From assembly GCF_000003815.2 (NCBI RefSeq), contig NC_049986.1:16814770-16873564 (forward strand): 58,795 bases of DNA. The letters run 5' to 3'. Below are positions 22,270 through 35,914 of the stretch, in pieces. The notes under the pieces were generated by a model. It was given only the letters and a program-made list of their open reading frames with translations. It was not told the DNA's origin and searched no databases. Every line of letters starts with the position of its first letter. The first letter of the stretch is position 1. The translations under genes were made by a program, and so were the position numbers. This stretch comes from Branchiostoma floridae (Eukaryota; Chordata; Leptocardii; Amphioxiformes; Branchiostomatidae).

Positions 22270-24555
22270 GCGCTACAATGCTGTTGACGAAAACAAACCA
22301 AATAACATTTAAAGCACTGTATTCAGACTTACCGATCGTAGTCACTTCTCGTCCTAGTTTTTCAGAAGTCTCTCGAAGACGAAGATTTTGTTACCAGGAA
22401 AAGACCCGCCTCTATCGCTGCGAGCAGCCCAGTGATGAGCCCAGAGACTCTGGAAGAGATATCGGAGATGGGGTCTTCTACGTGCCGATTGAGTGCGATG
22501 ATGCTTGCTATGATATGAAAGCACCGCGTTGCCGCAAAACGTTGAGTGACGCAAAATTTGGTTTTCTGCCGTAATGCCACGAATAACGTGTATACATTTA
22601 CCAACAAATATACCGACGTGCAACAAACATACGACAAAGGAAAATCAAAGGCAACTGTCTGAATTACATACTACGTACAGAGGGTCTAGTGGAAAAAAAG
22701 TAGACAATACGAGCATGATGATCACATAAGTACTGTCATCTTCGTTTTCCCTTACCTGCCCTCGATGTGCAATTTCGAACAGTCATACCTTGGTACATGG
22801 TTGTTGGCAATGCGCAAACCTTCTCATTTCCCTTGAATCCTTTCAATTCACAACAATGATTCACTTTTTTAATGAATGATGATTTACAATGATTACTTCA
22901 GATCTGAGGCAGTTTTATAGGGACTTACGTTTTCGTTCTTCTTCACACTCGGGTACCGCCATTATGGTGATCATCACCTTGGTTAGGCCCGCCATTTTAT
23001 GGCCTTGAACAGTATTTATGTCCCGAAATTGCTTCTGCCACCGACAATTTCAAGAGTGGCCTCATTTTCAACGGTTCTTAAACATGCAGTTTGGCGGTAC
23101 TGAACCGTAAATGTCACTGCGAAAATCGTTTACATGGAAAGAGTATGTAAATGTAATAATTGGGTGATGTGAGGATCAACTTACTTCAAAACACACCCGG
23201 TGTCAGGCCATTATCGATGTGTCATTACTTAGAAAAAAGAAAAAAAGGAAAGAATATTATGGGTAAACCTTCAGGGATATACATGTCATCCAATTTCACT
23301 TGGGGGATGATGTTGTGATCACAATTTTCATCCCAAGAGGCCATACAGGGCAGTGTCCCACTTTTCCACTTGTAATTTGCTGCCCTTTGGGGTGATCAAG
23401 TTCTGTTGAGGTACAGCCGACAACCCTTTAAGAAGCTTCATCCTTCACCCTTAGGATGTACGACGTACTTGAATATTAGATTACATATCAGATTGCCGTC
23501 CATTACGGCTTGATGCTGCCACATCGCTACAACACTAGTAAGTAACGCACTCAGAGCCATGCTGTCCACACGAAGTTATGGGACGTCTTTTCTAAATCTG
23601 CCATATAGTTGTGTTTGCTGCAGTATCTACCAGTACTTCGCAGGTAGTTGACACTAATGGGCAGCATAACAGAATAGCAAAGTTCCCTACGCTAACATGA
23701 TTGGTGACTTCCCCGCAGGAGCAAACGCGGGGTTTCTATCAATTTTATCCATAGTGAAGTGAGATGACCGCCGTTAGAAGGTCCCTGTCACGTGAAATAG
23801 ATCGTCTAATTTCCTGCTAGTAATAAAAAGGCCGAGAATAACGGCCGTGTCAGTGACAAGGGAATAGTTTACCTGCCTAAGTCCCTTAGCTTTTGAGGAC
23901 GTCATTAAGCAGCTGAATGCCATCAATAAATAAAGGCTTTTATGGCAGGCGTTCTAGATAATGATGAAGATGGGGCCAGTTGAAGGAGACAGACCATCTA
24001 GAATTAGTAAAATAAATTAATATGTACATCGTACGAAAGCCGGGTTGACAAGAATGAACAGAAGACCACTTTCAGATTCTTGGGGAATAAAGATACGCGG
24101 GTATATGGGTGTGGGTAGTCCCTAATCCACAAGCCACGTTATTCCTATAGTCCAGTTCTCTGACCACGTGTATTGTTTTCCGATTGCAAGTCAGAAACTG
24201 TATAAATTCTTCCCTGTCAGTGTTTGCTGCAAACGGCTTTATTGGTCTCACGGTTACCGCCATTAACGTAGCATTGGCCATGGCCACATAGTTTATTGCA
24301 GAAAGCGATAGCACTAACTAGCCCCGAAAGACTGCGCACTGCGAATCAGACCGAGTGGGCTACAGAGTTGAAGCGCTGAATTTCTTCTCACTAGAGTATG
24401 CAACTAGCTGCTAACATGTGCGGGAATATACACACTGGCCTGTAGTCGACCCCAACTCTAAGGATGATTATGCTATCCAGTTATGTACCTGGATCATGAA
24501 AGCGTAATCTACTCAGGGGATTAAGGGACACCTGGTGCACCTTCTGTTCTAACGG
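22270..24555. other. No confirmed gene; one GC-richer patch open in three frames
   Basis: Around 22354-22637, one plus and two minus frames are all open for about 270 bases, and a GTAAGT donor-like site lies at 22327-22332 on the minus strand. Both minus frames stop before that donor, so an exon cannot be supported. The rest is closed. Confidence 0.3.
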
Positions 24556-24559
24556 TATG

Positions 24560-24789
24560 GGTCTGCCCAGTCTATCGTACCGTGTACGGGCGTAAGCCAG
24601 GTTCATATCCAGTTAAGCCGCATGCAGCCCGATACTCATTTTTCTGACGACCCATCCCAAATACATGCACTTAAAGCCTAATATGCGTGGTCTGCCTAGT
24701 CTATCATACCGAGTACGGGCGTAAGCTAGGTTCCTATTCGGTCAAGCCGCATGCAGCCCGATACTCATTTTCCCGATCCATTCCAAATC
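24560..24789. repeat. 129-bp tandem pair
   Basis: About 105 bases beginning GGTCTGCC(C/T)AGTCTATC are repeated at a 129-base offset (24560-24664 and 24689-24789). Both carry AAGCCGCATGCAGCCCGATA and GTACGGGCGTAAGC. The two units are roughly 85% alike. GGTTCATATCC in unit 1 weakly resembles a polymerase III B box. Which family this belongs to is unknown. Confidence 0.8.
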
Positions 24790-27260
24790 AGAAACTCCAA
24801 TGAAAGCTAGCCCCGCTTTAAAAGTTACTTCTCCATATATAGATCCATAATCATCAACAAACATGTGATCTAAAAATGTTTACATTTATGTTCACTTTTC
24901 AATCATAAAGAGTATTCTCTACAAGGTCAGTCAAAGTTTATTTCGGCAGATGGCGCAGCAATGCTGACGGTCGCATCAGGGACGGACATAGACATTTCTT
25001 TCATATTTGGAACCATCCAATCTGCATTGAAATTGTTACGTACGTCGGGTACGCTCAATCCCTCCCCTCCTGCTCACAAAGCCATGTAAGGACACCGATT
25101 GCTGTTTCCACCCTTGCCTTTAAACGCAATTTATAGGGATATACCCCTTCTTACCATCAGTCCCAGTAGTGTAAATCTGATCAACGAAACCGCCTGCACA
25201 TATGTGAGCTTAGCGTGGGCTTGCACCCCGGGTAGTGGGGGATCTATTATGTGTAATATATTCTACCTGGCAAACGGTCGGCGATGCCCTATCAATGCCC
25301 TTGTGTCACCTAGATGCTTTGAATTAGAGGGAGAATATATTGGCAAATAACGAAGACCAAGACTGTATTTGTTATGAAGAGCAATTAATAAACAAAGTTT
25401 TTTAGCTGTTACAGCTTCATATCCTTTACCTTACACTTTGGTGATAACTCTAGTAATTTTTAAAGTGTAAAATAGACTCTTTGTTGCTGGTTTTATGCAT
25501 ACATAAGATCGAGTCCCAACTATTTTTCAATTATTGTAACATGAGGTAATACAGTACACAGTGGTGCCGCACTCAAGCAAACTGGCTTATATTAACGGCA
25601 CCACTGAACCAAATGTTATACATTTGTTTATAACAACAACAAAAAACATGTAAACGATAACTTGTTTATTTTCTGGTTGACTGTCCACAAGTGTCCAAAC
25701 GAAGGAATTTGACACTTGTAATGAACAACATTATCTGAAACATGTGAAAGTTGGACCTTTAACTTTAAGGCATTGACGGAATGATAATTTATGATGCACC
25801 TATTGCATTTCCACCAGATGTCGGTAGACGGCGCGACTGACAGGCATTGTAGGAGTAAAGGAAAACACACCGTGCTGTATATCATCTAAAACATGATCTC
25901 AGAGATCTCAGACCTACCTTTGCCACTCTGATGATTTATGACACTTTCACATTAATCACGCAAATTAGAACTTTATCGGTATAATGGGTCGCTGACTCTG
26001 TCCATGGTCAATTCCCCAAAATTTCTAAATTGCTTACGCTGCATTTTTAAAGTCATATTATGTAAAACCCTGGAAGTATTGAATTCATTACGCAATAATC
26101 CATAATTTGCATTCCATTATCTACATGTCCCTATAATCTACTAGTACCTACGTATACCCTCCCGATAGGAATTTGTCGTCCTTTTGTTCATCTACTCTCC
26201 TTAAAATGTTTACAAAACCACTCCTGCTGTTAAATACCAAGTTGCTAGGGGTACCAAACCTTTACAACATCTTTCTTATATAGGAAGCGATACAGTCAGA
26301 GAAGCAATATTATAGAATTTCAAAGACAAAAGATGCCAAAACACAAAGTTCCACTGTTCCCCACTTTCCTGCTCCCAACAACCACCCACATACTGATTAT
26401 GATTACAGTCCAACCTGCAGGTTCTTACGTTGTGCTGGCCACAAATATCCAGAAACACGTGCAGACGCGCAAACGAACAAACAGACGGACAGACAGACTC
26501 CAAAATGATCACCCATATGTGAGACGAGCACCAGCTTGGGCCGATGGTGCACCCGAGACCCCTCAGAAGTGCTTACATTTCCCTGTCTGTGGTATACCGT
26601 GTCTCCGAGTGATTTATTCTCATGTCTTAAGTCACTTAGGTGCCAATCAGTCAAACTTTGATTATCGTTGGACATAAAAAGATTATTTGATAATTCACTT
26701 GGGAATAAGTAGAGCTTATGTGGCCCTTAAACCCTGGGGTTGGGCTCCACTTCCTCATGATGTTGAGATTTCTTTGCAGTATGGTGTCATCCCACAAGAT
26801 GGCGACCCACAACAGGGATAAATACCCGGCTTGGGGCTGTTGCCGTTAATGTGTTGTCGTGATTTTATATAAGGTTAAGTCAAAGGTGAAGCAAATTAAA
26901 GTCAAGAAGTCTTGTATTCCAAATTCAAGAGAAATTAAAGTAAATTCTTGTATTTGCCGTCTGTTGAGTACCTCTCCACTACGGTACGTATTTGGTATAA
27001 CAATTTGTTATTCAGCTCAGTCTACTAATTGTGCCTCTTTGAATGAAGCTTGGAGTTGTGCAGTACTTGTCATGAGTGCTTCATACCCTTTTCATGGAAA
27101 CAATCAGTGTTGCAGATATTCAGGGCGCACATTGCAATTAATTCCTTACCTTGACTTTGATTCATAGCGGTATAACATAATTTTAAAGCAACATACCGTA
27201 AAGAGTATAGAACATTTTCGTCCCAAATTATCTACATAAATTTCATTCCTCCAAAATAAA
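24790..27260. other. No gene seen; one hairpin and one low-complexity patch
   Basis: A run of AACAGACGGACAGACAGAC-type sequence near 26470-26500 sits in a GC-richer segment open on both strands (26333-26677), which looks like a dispersed repeat. The hairpin at 25559-25606 is listed separately. Confidence 0.35.
25559..25606. other. Perfect 11-bp arm hairpin
   Basis: CAGTGGTGCCG (25559-25569) and CGGCACCACTG (25596-25606) are exact complements around 26 bases, which contain an inner AAGC/GCTT pair. It could be a minimal TIR element (CAGTG ends recall hAT or pogo ends) or a small stem-loop. No matching target duplication was seen. Confidence 0.55.
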
Positions 27261-27264
27261 GTAA

Positions 27265-27460
27265 GGCCATTACAGACCACCTACATGTAACGGCTTACGG
27301 GCCGGAAGTTGATAAAGTGGTGCTGGGTGTTGGATTATTGAAGGTTATTGGAAAGTTCTAGCCGGCACATAAAATTGAGATTTCGCGGTTTTAATGCGTT
27401 CGTTGACCGTTTAACGTGCCTTCATAAAGATAAAAGAAGATGATGCGCTCTATGGAATTC
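27265..27460. repeat. Island E (third copy)
   Basis: Shares with 40840-41010 the strings AAGTTGATA(A/G)AGTGG, GGTTATTG and GGCACATAAAAT in the same order, beginning with GGCCATTAC. Related more weakly to 54015-54180. Both reading directions contain stops. Confidence 0.55.
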
Positions 27461-27469
27461 AAATTTGCA

Positions 27470-29260
27470 AATCAACCATGGACCATGAGGTGCCTCCCTC
27501 TTCCAACCTATTGTTAAACACAGTCTATACATCAAATGGAAGTGCCTCGTGACTGTTGCAGAGTTGCAGTAGTTTTTACCCTTTTTTTGAACCGCAATAG
27601 AATATCCTTTTTTGGGTAGCTTAAAATCCCAACTTTGTCAGACGCATCTTTAGAGTACGCAAAACATTCTATATGGGAAACCATCATAATGATCATGTCG
27701 TTCACACGAGTACGGTATTCTTCAGCCAGGTAACCGTTGGTTTATTTGGTCTACATCATCCGACAATAAAAATTCAAGACGTACACATGTAGGTGTGGTT
27801 GCGGTAAGACTGCATTATGCGGGTATTAAATGGCAATTTTGAAAGTGCAACTTGAAGTTCCGCTAAAAGGATTCAGACATTACAAAAATAGTTCACGCCT
27901 AAAACATTGCATATTGATTGGGGGCCGTCTCGGTCCTCTTGATAGTTTAGTGATACTATTACTTCCTTTCATATAGCTGCTGTCTCATATCAAGGATTAC
28001 GTCTGTCTTCCGAACATGGTGGTTGAGGTATTAGTCCATTTTGCAGATACACAGCAAAGCTTAGTGAGAATCCTCTAGTGCTCGCTGACTTCCGATGAAT
28101 GTAACTCATGCACTTAAGCCCCTAGCGAATTTTTGCTTTCATTCGAGTTACTCTCTTAAGAGGGTTAAGTTCTAGATTCTTTTTGTGGTGGACGGACTGG
28201 GTGTGTATTATAATGTTTGCTTGTGTCCAGTATACCCCCAAGACACGTGGATTGTTCTTCATGATATTTGTCAGATGGGGACGTGTTGGGGACACAACTG
28301 TAGCTTGAAAGTCCGCCTTCTGGCAGCTTTATATTGTATTACCACAGAACTGCCGGGTTTGATATTCCCTGTTGTAGAAATAAGGAAAATAAAGGAAAAC
28401 CAATTGTAAAACCATTTCGAACTTATTCTGCAGGGAGTAAAAAAAGTTATCTTCAGCATTAATGGCCTCTGTGATCTGAAGGCAGCCTCTGAGATTTGAA
28501 GATAGCGGAAGGCCGGCTTGCAACAAACTCCTTAATTGTTGTTAAAAGGCATTTTTCTTTGCTGTAGATTGTACGTTCCGGAAAAATTCAATGTCACTCA
28601 AAAAATGCTATGTTCCTAGCTTTTGATAAGAAATTTCTATCATTCATTCAATGATGTGTTATTGTTAAGACAAACGTGTATTGCAACTTCTTCTGTTGTC
28701 CAAGAGAAAATATTGACCTTTTGTGTGAGGGTGTGTGAAAGAAGGGAATGATTGATGTCTCACTTTACCAATATCTAGCTGTGTTTATTCGGGTAAAGTT
28801 AGAATAATCAGTAATTAGATTTTGCTGTAAAAGTGTTGTAGATTATGATAACCATTAACTGTTAGTGTATTGTGGCATTTTTTGTACATTTTATTCATGT
28901 ATCATTCAATGTCGTATTTTTCCACATCAATCGTAACTGAATCACCAATGCTACCTGGGAGTATGTGTATTGTACTTTGTTACATTTGCCAACAAATAAA
29001 TACATAGAATCAACATCGTTATACCGTAGTTTACAATTTTGAGTGTCATGGCACTATACGTCATGCATTTAGGGATTTGTCCTCTATTGAATTGCTCACT
29101 ATATATACACATCAGATCTCATTTACGCAGACATTCTGATGACATGATGGTTCTTCTAATCTGACCTCATGAACGTTTGAGATGAAAGGGGCGATGCGTT
29201 TCTGAACGGAAATCTGCACTTTACATTTTGTGAATCTTTTACATCTTTCCACTTTGCCCT
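27470..29260. other. No gene seen
   Basis: AT-rich, closed in all frames. A polyadenylation-like AATAAA lies near 28995, with no coding region in front of it. Confidence 0.3.
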
Positions 29261-29267
29261 CAATACA

Positions 29268-29617
29268 TGCTGTTTTTGTATGACATCGACACCGGCAGAA
29301 GTGGAGAACCTGTGTGGACAGACAGTCTTCCCCTGCGGCTACCAGCTACGGAGTTGAGTGAGAGTGAGACATTTCATTCTAAAGAAGTATTTTGCGTGAA
29401 CGTAACTTCTTTAATATCTAAAAGAAAATGTAATCATTTCCTTTCGACGCTGATTACACAGAAGACATGGGGAGCCATCCTGGGAGATATTGGTTGAGGT
29501 GAATGCCACCCACTAAGTTAAATATATCATCAGCTGCGGTGATTAAGCAGCACATTCTGCATTCTGACTTATTGGCTATACAAGGGAATATCAGTGAACT
29601 TTCTCAATAATTGAGGG
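29268..29617. repeat. Islands B and D (third copies)
   Basis: 29275-29350 loosely matches the ACCGGTGAACAGA...GTCTGATTC segments at 42.36 and 56.46 kb. 29520-29617 matches the TGAACTTTTTCAATAATTGAGG segments at 44.03 and 58.6 kb (here TGAACTTTCTCAATAATTGAGG). The order is the same as in the two larger units, but the spacing is compressed to under 300 bases. Confidence 0.45.
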
Positions 29618-29620
29618 GTC

Positions 29621-29678
29621 AAATTGCACCCCGTGAGGTGCCAAATTGCCACCCCGTGAGGTGCCAAATTGCACCTTA
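29621..29678. repeat. 22-23-bp tandem repeat, about 2.5 units
   Basis: AAATTGCACCCCGTGAGGTG followed by CC is repeated at 29643 with one inserted C and partly again at 29666. Each unit contains complementary GGTGCC/GGCACC-type pieces. Confidence 0.85.
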
Positions 29679-29734
29679 TTGGGTCATAGACCATACTGGT
29701 TCGTTGGTTCAAGCGGGAACAGCGCAATATCGCA

Positions 29735-29754
29735 GGGGGGGGGGGGGGGGGGGG
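29735..29754. repeat. G20 homopolymer
   Basis: Twenty consecutive G bases; able to form a quadruplex and a likely place for sequencing length error. Confidence 0.95.
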
Positions 29755-29879
29755 TTAGCATTTCAATCTTATTTACCACAGCCCCCGCATATACTGGGGA
29801 AATCATATCATTTGGGGGCCCTTGTATGTGTGAAGGCTTGTGCCTGGGTTCCATATAGCATGCCATGGTGGTACTGACT

Positions 29880-32800
29880 TTACCGAAATATACAGCTCAA
29901 CTCAGTTATAACATGATCATTTTTACTAATCTTGTCTGTGACTCCAAGATGATAGATATAGGCGCCCCAAAAATTTCTTAAGCTGAACATATTCTAACAC
30001 ATAAAGGATGTAATGTGACAGTGGGTTCTAGAAAGATTTTCAATTGGTTGTTTCAAAATCACAAATTGATCGCCGTTTATGCGTGCCTTAGACTTCGTGG
30101 GGTTGCCGCCGGTAATGGGCTCTCATCCATCTTCTTCAAGCACCTTGAATTAAAAAGAATAATTAGATTCTCAGTCTTATCCCACACATGTGATTTTCAA
30201 GGCCTTCCATCATGGTGACATCTAACATTATGTAGCCATGGATCTAATCTTGATGAGACGAACCTACACCATATCAATTAGCGGGCAATGAGTAAGCCGA
30301 CCTATTGCCCACATGCTAACTGCTGACCCTTCTCCCAGAATCCCCAAAATAATCAAACACAAACCAGATTATGACTAATAGAACTTTCACATAACCCCTG
30401 CTGAGCATTCTTCATGCAGACTGAATCCATTTCTTCCCTCAACCAAGTTTCCCCATAATAGTTTCTTAACAAGCGTTTGTCCTCGCCTGGCCTTTTTTTT
30501 TACCTCACCGAAGGTCACAACTCCAGTGGTCACCTTTCCGTAAAATTACATCATTAATCCCCCGGGATCATGCAGTCAATTCTGATACCCTGGGCAGATG
30601 CAATATTGAAGTCCACAACGGTTCTCATTCGCGTTTGTGTTGGATAACCCTTTGGCCTCAATAGAAGTTTTTGTATGATTAAGTAATGTAATAGAAGTTT
30701 TTGTATGTTACATTGTTAATATACTTTCAAATCTCACCTTAAGTATACTACAGAGTAGCATTATTTGATTTGTAAATTTATGATGATTCACGTCAAGATC
30801 AAAATGAAATACAGATCATTTTCATGTACATTTTAGGAAAAAAACATGAGCATTTTTTTCTCTGAAAGATGCTGCAGGGGCCTCGCCTTTTGAGACCCGG
30901 CCAATTCTCCTTAGAGCAGGTAAAAGGAATGAAGATAAATGAAGTAGAAGATGATCATGCCTGTGCCTGTGCCTGGCGAGAAACAAGTTTGCGAATGTAC
31001 AGTCCAGTCGGCATTAAAGATGAGCCCGAACAGTAGGGTCTTGACCTTTATGGACCTTCTTCAAAATACATCCTTTGCCAATAGCTACAATTTTTACCAA
31101 ATTACCTTGTGCCAGATTCTATTCATGGTGCCCTTTCACTGTTGACATGATACAAGCGAACAGTCGCTCTCAACCTTTCGAGTAATCACTAAAAGGTTGA
31201 CGAAGTCCTAGACGATATGATTGTACCATTATTCTCCAAGAGTGGCAACTATTGGCCTGGCACTTGATATAAGTATAAGAGCCGATGGGGAATGTCTCTC
31301 AATGCCTGGTTGATGGTGGACATGTCCTCGCAAGGCCACAGCAAGTAAATACCATTGATTACAGACTGCAAACCTTCCGCGAGACCTCATACCTCCTTGA
31401 AATGTACACCCCAGATGCCGCGTCTATAATGGAGAGAACATTTTTAAGTACTCTCACTCTTAAGGACCTAGATTTCCGAAATAAAACGTTGTGACAAGAA
31501 TCATAACGACAAAATATGGTACCATAGCTTACAGGTCGTTTGTTCCTGTAAAAGTATTCAAGAATTTTTTTTTCTTCACCAGAACTAAACCAGCCTTCAG
31601 CCGGCTACCAAACTTGTTTCATTTCTACATATGCACTCAAGGCTGTCACATTGATCTCACGAAAAAGTTGCTATTTTCTTTTTATGTTGACCACCGCCGA
31701 AGGGGAATAATTTCTTGTGTTTTTTTTTCAAGACCCGGCGAAAATCACTGCACGCGTTGATGTCATGCATAGAATTTATTTGTCGTGTCCCTGATATGTA
31801 CAAAACAAATACTCCGGGATTGCTCGCCACGACTTCACTATCGCCATGCCAATATGGCAACATGTATGAAGTCTGACCTATTGAAAGAGAACTTGCCTGA
31901 GAGGTTATGTCCCTACAAGGACGTTATTAACCCGAAAGACCATACATCTTGCCTGCCTCTTATGCTACAGATCTTAGAGTAACGAGCTTTAAAAGTCATC
32001 TCGTAGATTAGTCTACCGTAGCTTTTCCATTTAGTTGCTGACATTTGGAGTGACGATATAGAGGAAAGGTTTCAATTTGCCGGTGTAGCCTCATTACCGG
32101 AGGAGCTTTATCATACCACTTGATCAATCACGCGTTTGAAACCGATGATTTTTATTTATTTATTATTTTTTCCACTTCAAACAAATCTGAGAGGAGTCGG
32201 CATCAACGACAATAATGCCCGTAAAGACAAAGAAATACAAATGAACCAAGTATAAAAGAATGTAATTAAAACTAACATCAAAATGCATAGGGCAATAAAA
32301 CATGAAAATGAACTGGAAACAGATAACATTTATAAGATAGCTTGCAATTAAATATTTTATGTAACTACGTTACTATGTACAAACGTTTTATGTAACTACT
32401 GCATTTAGTCCATATGGGCAAGAACATGCAATTAAAGATCATTGTCACTGTCATTGTCATTAAACATCATCACCCTGGTTTAAAACGTTTAAATACATGC
32501 AAGCACTTGGTCATGATGGTCAAAGTCAAAGGTCATCGAAAGAAAGTTTTGGTGTATTTATTAGTTTGCAGCACACACACACGGCAGACGTGTAACACTG
32601 GTAGAGCGGTTTAGAAAACCTGTCATCTCAAATGTCCCGCAATGTTATTGAAACTATCAATACATTACCTGGCTGCTAAACATTGGACCTGAGGGGTTCA
32701 ATACACTAAAGTTTCAAATCTGAATGAGTTACCATGGACAATTGCCAAATTCAATGCAACTTCGTCTTAATCTGTAAAAGCTATATGCCAAGAAGGTAGA

Positions 32801-35800
32801 TTTACATGGCGTTTACCCATCCCCAACCACTAGGTTTATAAGGACTGCTGAAAGCCCGCGGGTGCACATCATCTGTCTTTGGGTGAAATCCAATTACGCC
32901 CGGATAATCGCCTCGAAATTGTCTCCTCCTACAACTGCCAGGCTCGCACTGAATAATGGCTGCCTTCTCTCGCTCTGTGGTGTGATGCCTCTTAGACGAC
33001 GTACAAGTTCTATTTTTGATTAGATTTCGAATTATCAACTTATGAGCGAAAGCCTGTTTTCTTGCAGCTGCATGTAGTTGTCTCACAGAAGGTGTCCTCT
33101 TTGAATTCAAAGTTAATCACGTTACTTGACTTTTGACGATGATGGACCAGGGATTAACCTTCTTTATCTTTGTACGCCAAACTTGGAACGGACCCAGCTT
33201 GTCTTTTCCATCAGTTCTTAGCGGCATAACAGAAGGTCTTATCTCTTACAAACAGCCCATCCATCTTAGCGCTAAGCCAAACAGCAATCTAGACCTCCTT
33301 TACGCTTAAAACTAGATAGGAGGATCTTATACAATGACATTGGGGATTCAAGAGGAACGTATTATGGGAAAAGCATACGGTGGCTGTAAAAAACGGCGTC
33401 TAATAAGGTGTTGGAAACAACAGTCTGTAACCAGGGTATATTTTAAACATTTTACTGTGAATCTGAAGCAAAAGGAAATTTCCAATTTGTTCACGAAGTG
33501 GAAAAGCAATATGACAACTGTTCTTGCATTTTATACCGACATGTAGTTCGTAGCAGCTCAATTACAATAATCGATTTTTATTCAACTGACTTATGGTCTA
33601 AACATTCCTAAAACAAGGGGAATGTCAAAACCTCAAGCTATTTGTTTCTGTTATTTAGGCTGCAATGATACATTGTTGGATGACTTGAAATCTCTTTCAC
33701 TTCATGCCTCCAAACACATAAAGGAATAAATTATATATTTGGGCGAATCCTGAATTCCTTGTACGACCTGCAGGGTACACGATAGCAACAAATTATATCT
33801 AGAAGCAAACAAAAAAAAATACATCTAAAATTCCACTTCTACGTACTGACACATCATTCGATAATTCAGCAGTCCGAACGAATTTCATAATACAGACTTT
33901 TGTGTAAAGAGCCACGAAAGACAGACGAATTACTTTTCCTCAAAATAAATCAAGTCTTTTGGAGCCATGTAAGCCGATGGCCTTTACTTTCCGAAACAAG
34001 ATTACATAACTCAATAGTAGAATTGCACTTCGTCGCTTCAAACCATACAGGTTTATAGCTCCATTAAGCAAGATTAAATATCTTCAATCTGATTTACCAT
34101 TACAAGTACGACATAGACGAACTGCTACCATACACTTGGCATGAAAGAAGCTGACCATTCCCACTAACGGTGCAGTTTTCATTTCCGGGTTTGCCATACA
34201 CCAGATGAAATGTCAGGGTGAAAAATTTCAAATTGAATGTACTTTCTTTTGAAGTTGAAAGTTAGTTTAGGGCAATCTGTGTGAGTTCAAAGTGTCGTCC
34301 ATGTAGTTTTCTTTGGTGAATTTCCTTAACATAGCTCAAGTCATAAATGATCATATTCTCTGTCAAATAATATGTATCATTACTCTATTTCATTTTCATC
34401 CTATGTTAATATGCAAATATAGAGCTACTTTTCTGCTACATTTCTTCTGCTCAATGGATCTTCAGCTTCCTCCACCTGCACACAGATTGTACATAATCAA
34501 GGAGAAGCCATTCATACAATTACTTCTTTGGTAGCAATGTCAACTACTTGGACTGACTCTTTCTCTGGTGAAAGCTACACACTGCAAGCTCAGAATAAAC
34601 ATTGAACACAATTTTGTGGAAACAAATTCCTAACAAATGGAGCACTAACATGAGTAACAAGAACGGTGACCGTTGGGGAGCTGCAGCAGCGTCGCATCAG
34701 ATTGGCTAATGCAACAGCCTCGCAACTTATTCACGAGAAGTCGTTGCCAATATATTCATTCGTTACTTCATTCATTCATTCATTCATTGAATGTAAAGGG
34801 TTTGGGTAGTTTTGCACATTTTATGATTCAGTCTGGTATGTAGACCATCGAAAGCAGCATGGATAATAACATGTCTGCTTGTGAAGATAACTACAGCTGC
34901 CAGAATCCGAGGGATGTGTAGTGGGAAGTGGCTATGAGGTGACGCAGCTGTTTTATATTGACGCTATCAGCATCATAATAAAGAAGGATAATCGAATAAC
35001 AGTACTAGTAATGTGAGCAAAATCAATATTTGTTGACAAAATTTAATGGGACCACCAAAATTACATTTGTGGCTGCGATGTGCAGTGCTCTCTTTTGTAA
35101 CTTATAAAGGAATAAGTTAATAGTTTGCCTGAGGTAATTTCCAAGCCAGGCAGGATGCAGTCGAGTAGTTGCCTGACTCGTCATCATGAAATTATTCGAC
35201 CTGGGAAACTTTGATAATAGTTTTGCTGCCACCAAAGACGCTTTCTGCATACAACTTGTATCAACCATCTCACGGACAAGTTTATGAATTCCGTACTTTG
35301 ACAGATTGAGAAGCAGTAAACGCAAGAGTTGTGGCCACCGGTTTGAAAGCTCGAAGATGTTAGATTATCTCTTGTGCCTCCTATGCCTGTACATGATTGA
35401 TTATGCAAGAGTCTTATACCTACACCTACCAAATACAACTTCTTATGATAAGGGGAATCTTCGCGCGCGATTTATAGGTCTCGTTGTCGGCGCGCGTGCT
35501 GATAATGGGTGCATGCAAATGAAATTCGAGATGATAATATCGTATACCTGCCCACGCACTCTTGTGTTTTATATGCTATTCGTTATTTACCAACCTTATT
35601 GCTTCAAACTAGATGGTTTGTTCCTTTTATCAACCCCAGCATTTAAATTCAAATCGAAATTTATAATTTCAATATGTCATAAGCCCGGGACCTTATGTAC
35701 TAAGTATAGATGGTATACTAGGGTCACAGCATTGTCCTTTTCGTCAATGGAATTCTACATATTTGCATTGTAGATGACAAGACTCGTTTTCTCTAAGTGG

Positions 35801-35835
35801 TCTGCAAAACTTTACTGAGTAATGAGGCTGTTAAC
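29880..35835. other. No gene or complete element recognised
   Basis: Minor items only: an 18-base direct repeat AATAGAAGTTTTTGTATG at 30660-30677 and 30690-30707, a T/A-rich patch near 32149-32175, and a (CATT)n run at 34768-34788. The 102-codon minus frame 32802-33110 and the 155-codon plus frame start (35306) have no recognisable domain. Confidence 0.35.
32050..32110. repeat. Short diverged repeat, partner at 50.6 kb
   Basis: TAGAGGAAAGGTTTCAATTT here against TAGAGAAATGGTTTCAATTT at 50598-50617, with weaker similarity for about 30 bases after it. Confidence 0.4.
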
Positions 35836-35914
35836 GTGCTCGAGCTAACCTCCTCGAACACGGGACCCCATTTTACACGTATGCAATCCCTTACGACATA
35901 ACCGAGTTGAGCCG

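Larger units (their letters stand above)
19930..22270. other. Unassigned DNA with one diverged repeat pair
   Basis: Contains the related islands 20347-20395 and 21674-21725 (direct orientation; the core ACAGYTGGTGARATGATKTCAT is shared). Frames up to 124 codons (20819-21193) have no recognisable domain. Confidence 0.35.

Noticed and set aside
22266-22637. Possible membrane-protein exon with GTAAGT donor on the minus strand
   Set aside because: Both candidate minus frames reach a stop before the donor, and the plus strand is equally open.
26333-26677. 114-codon plus frame over a CAGACGGACAGACAGAC patch
   Set aside because: Low-complexity repeat DNA open on both strands.
29611-29877. Frames across the G20 tract
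   Set aside because: The glycine run is an artefact of the homopolymer.
32802-33110. 102-codon minus frame; a second frame there has a CxC-like run (TTTCSCKKTG)
   Set aside because: The two readings exclude each other and the Cys motif is too short to assign.
35306-35773. 155-codon plus frame
   Set aside because: Overlapped by an open minus frame, no motif, no splice context; codon use looks like translated non-coding DNA.
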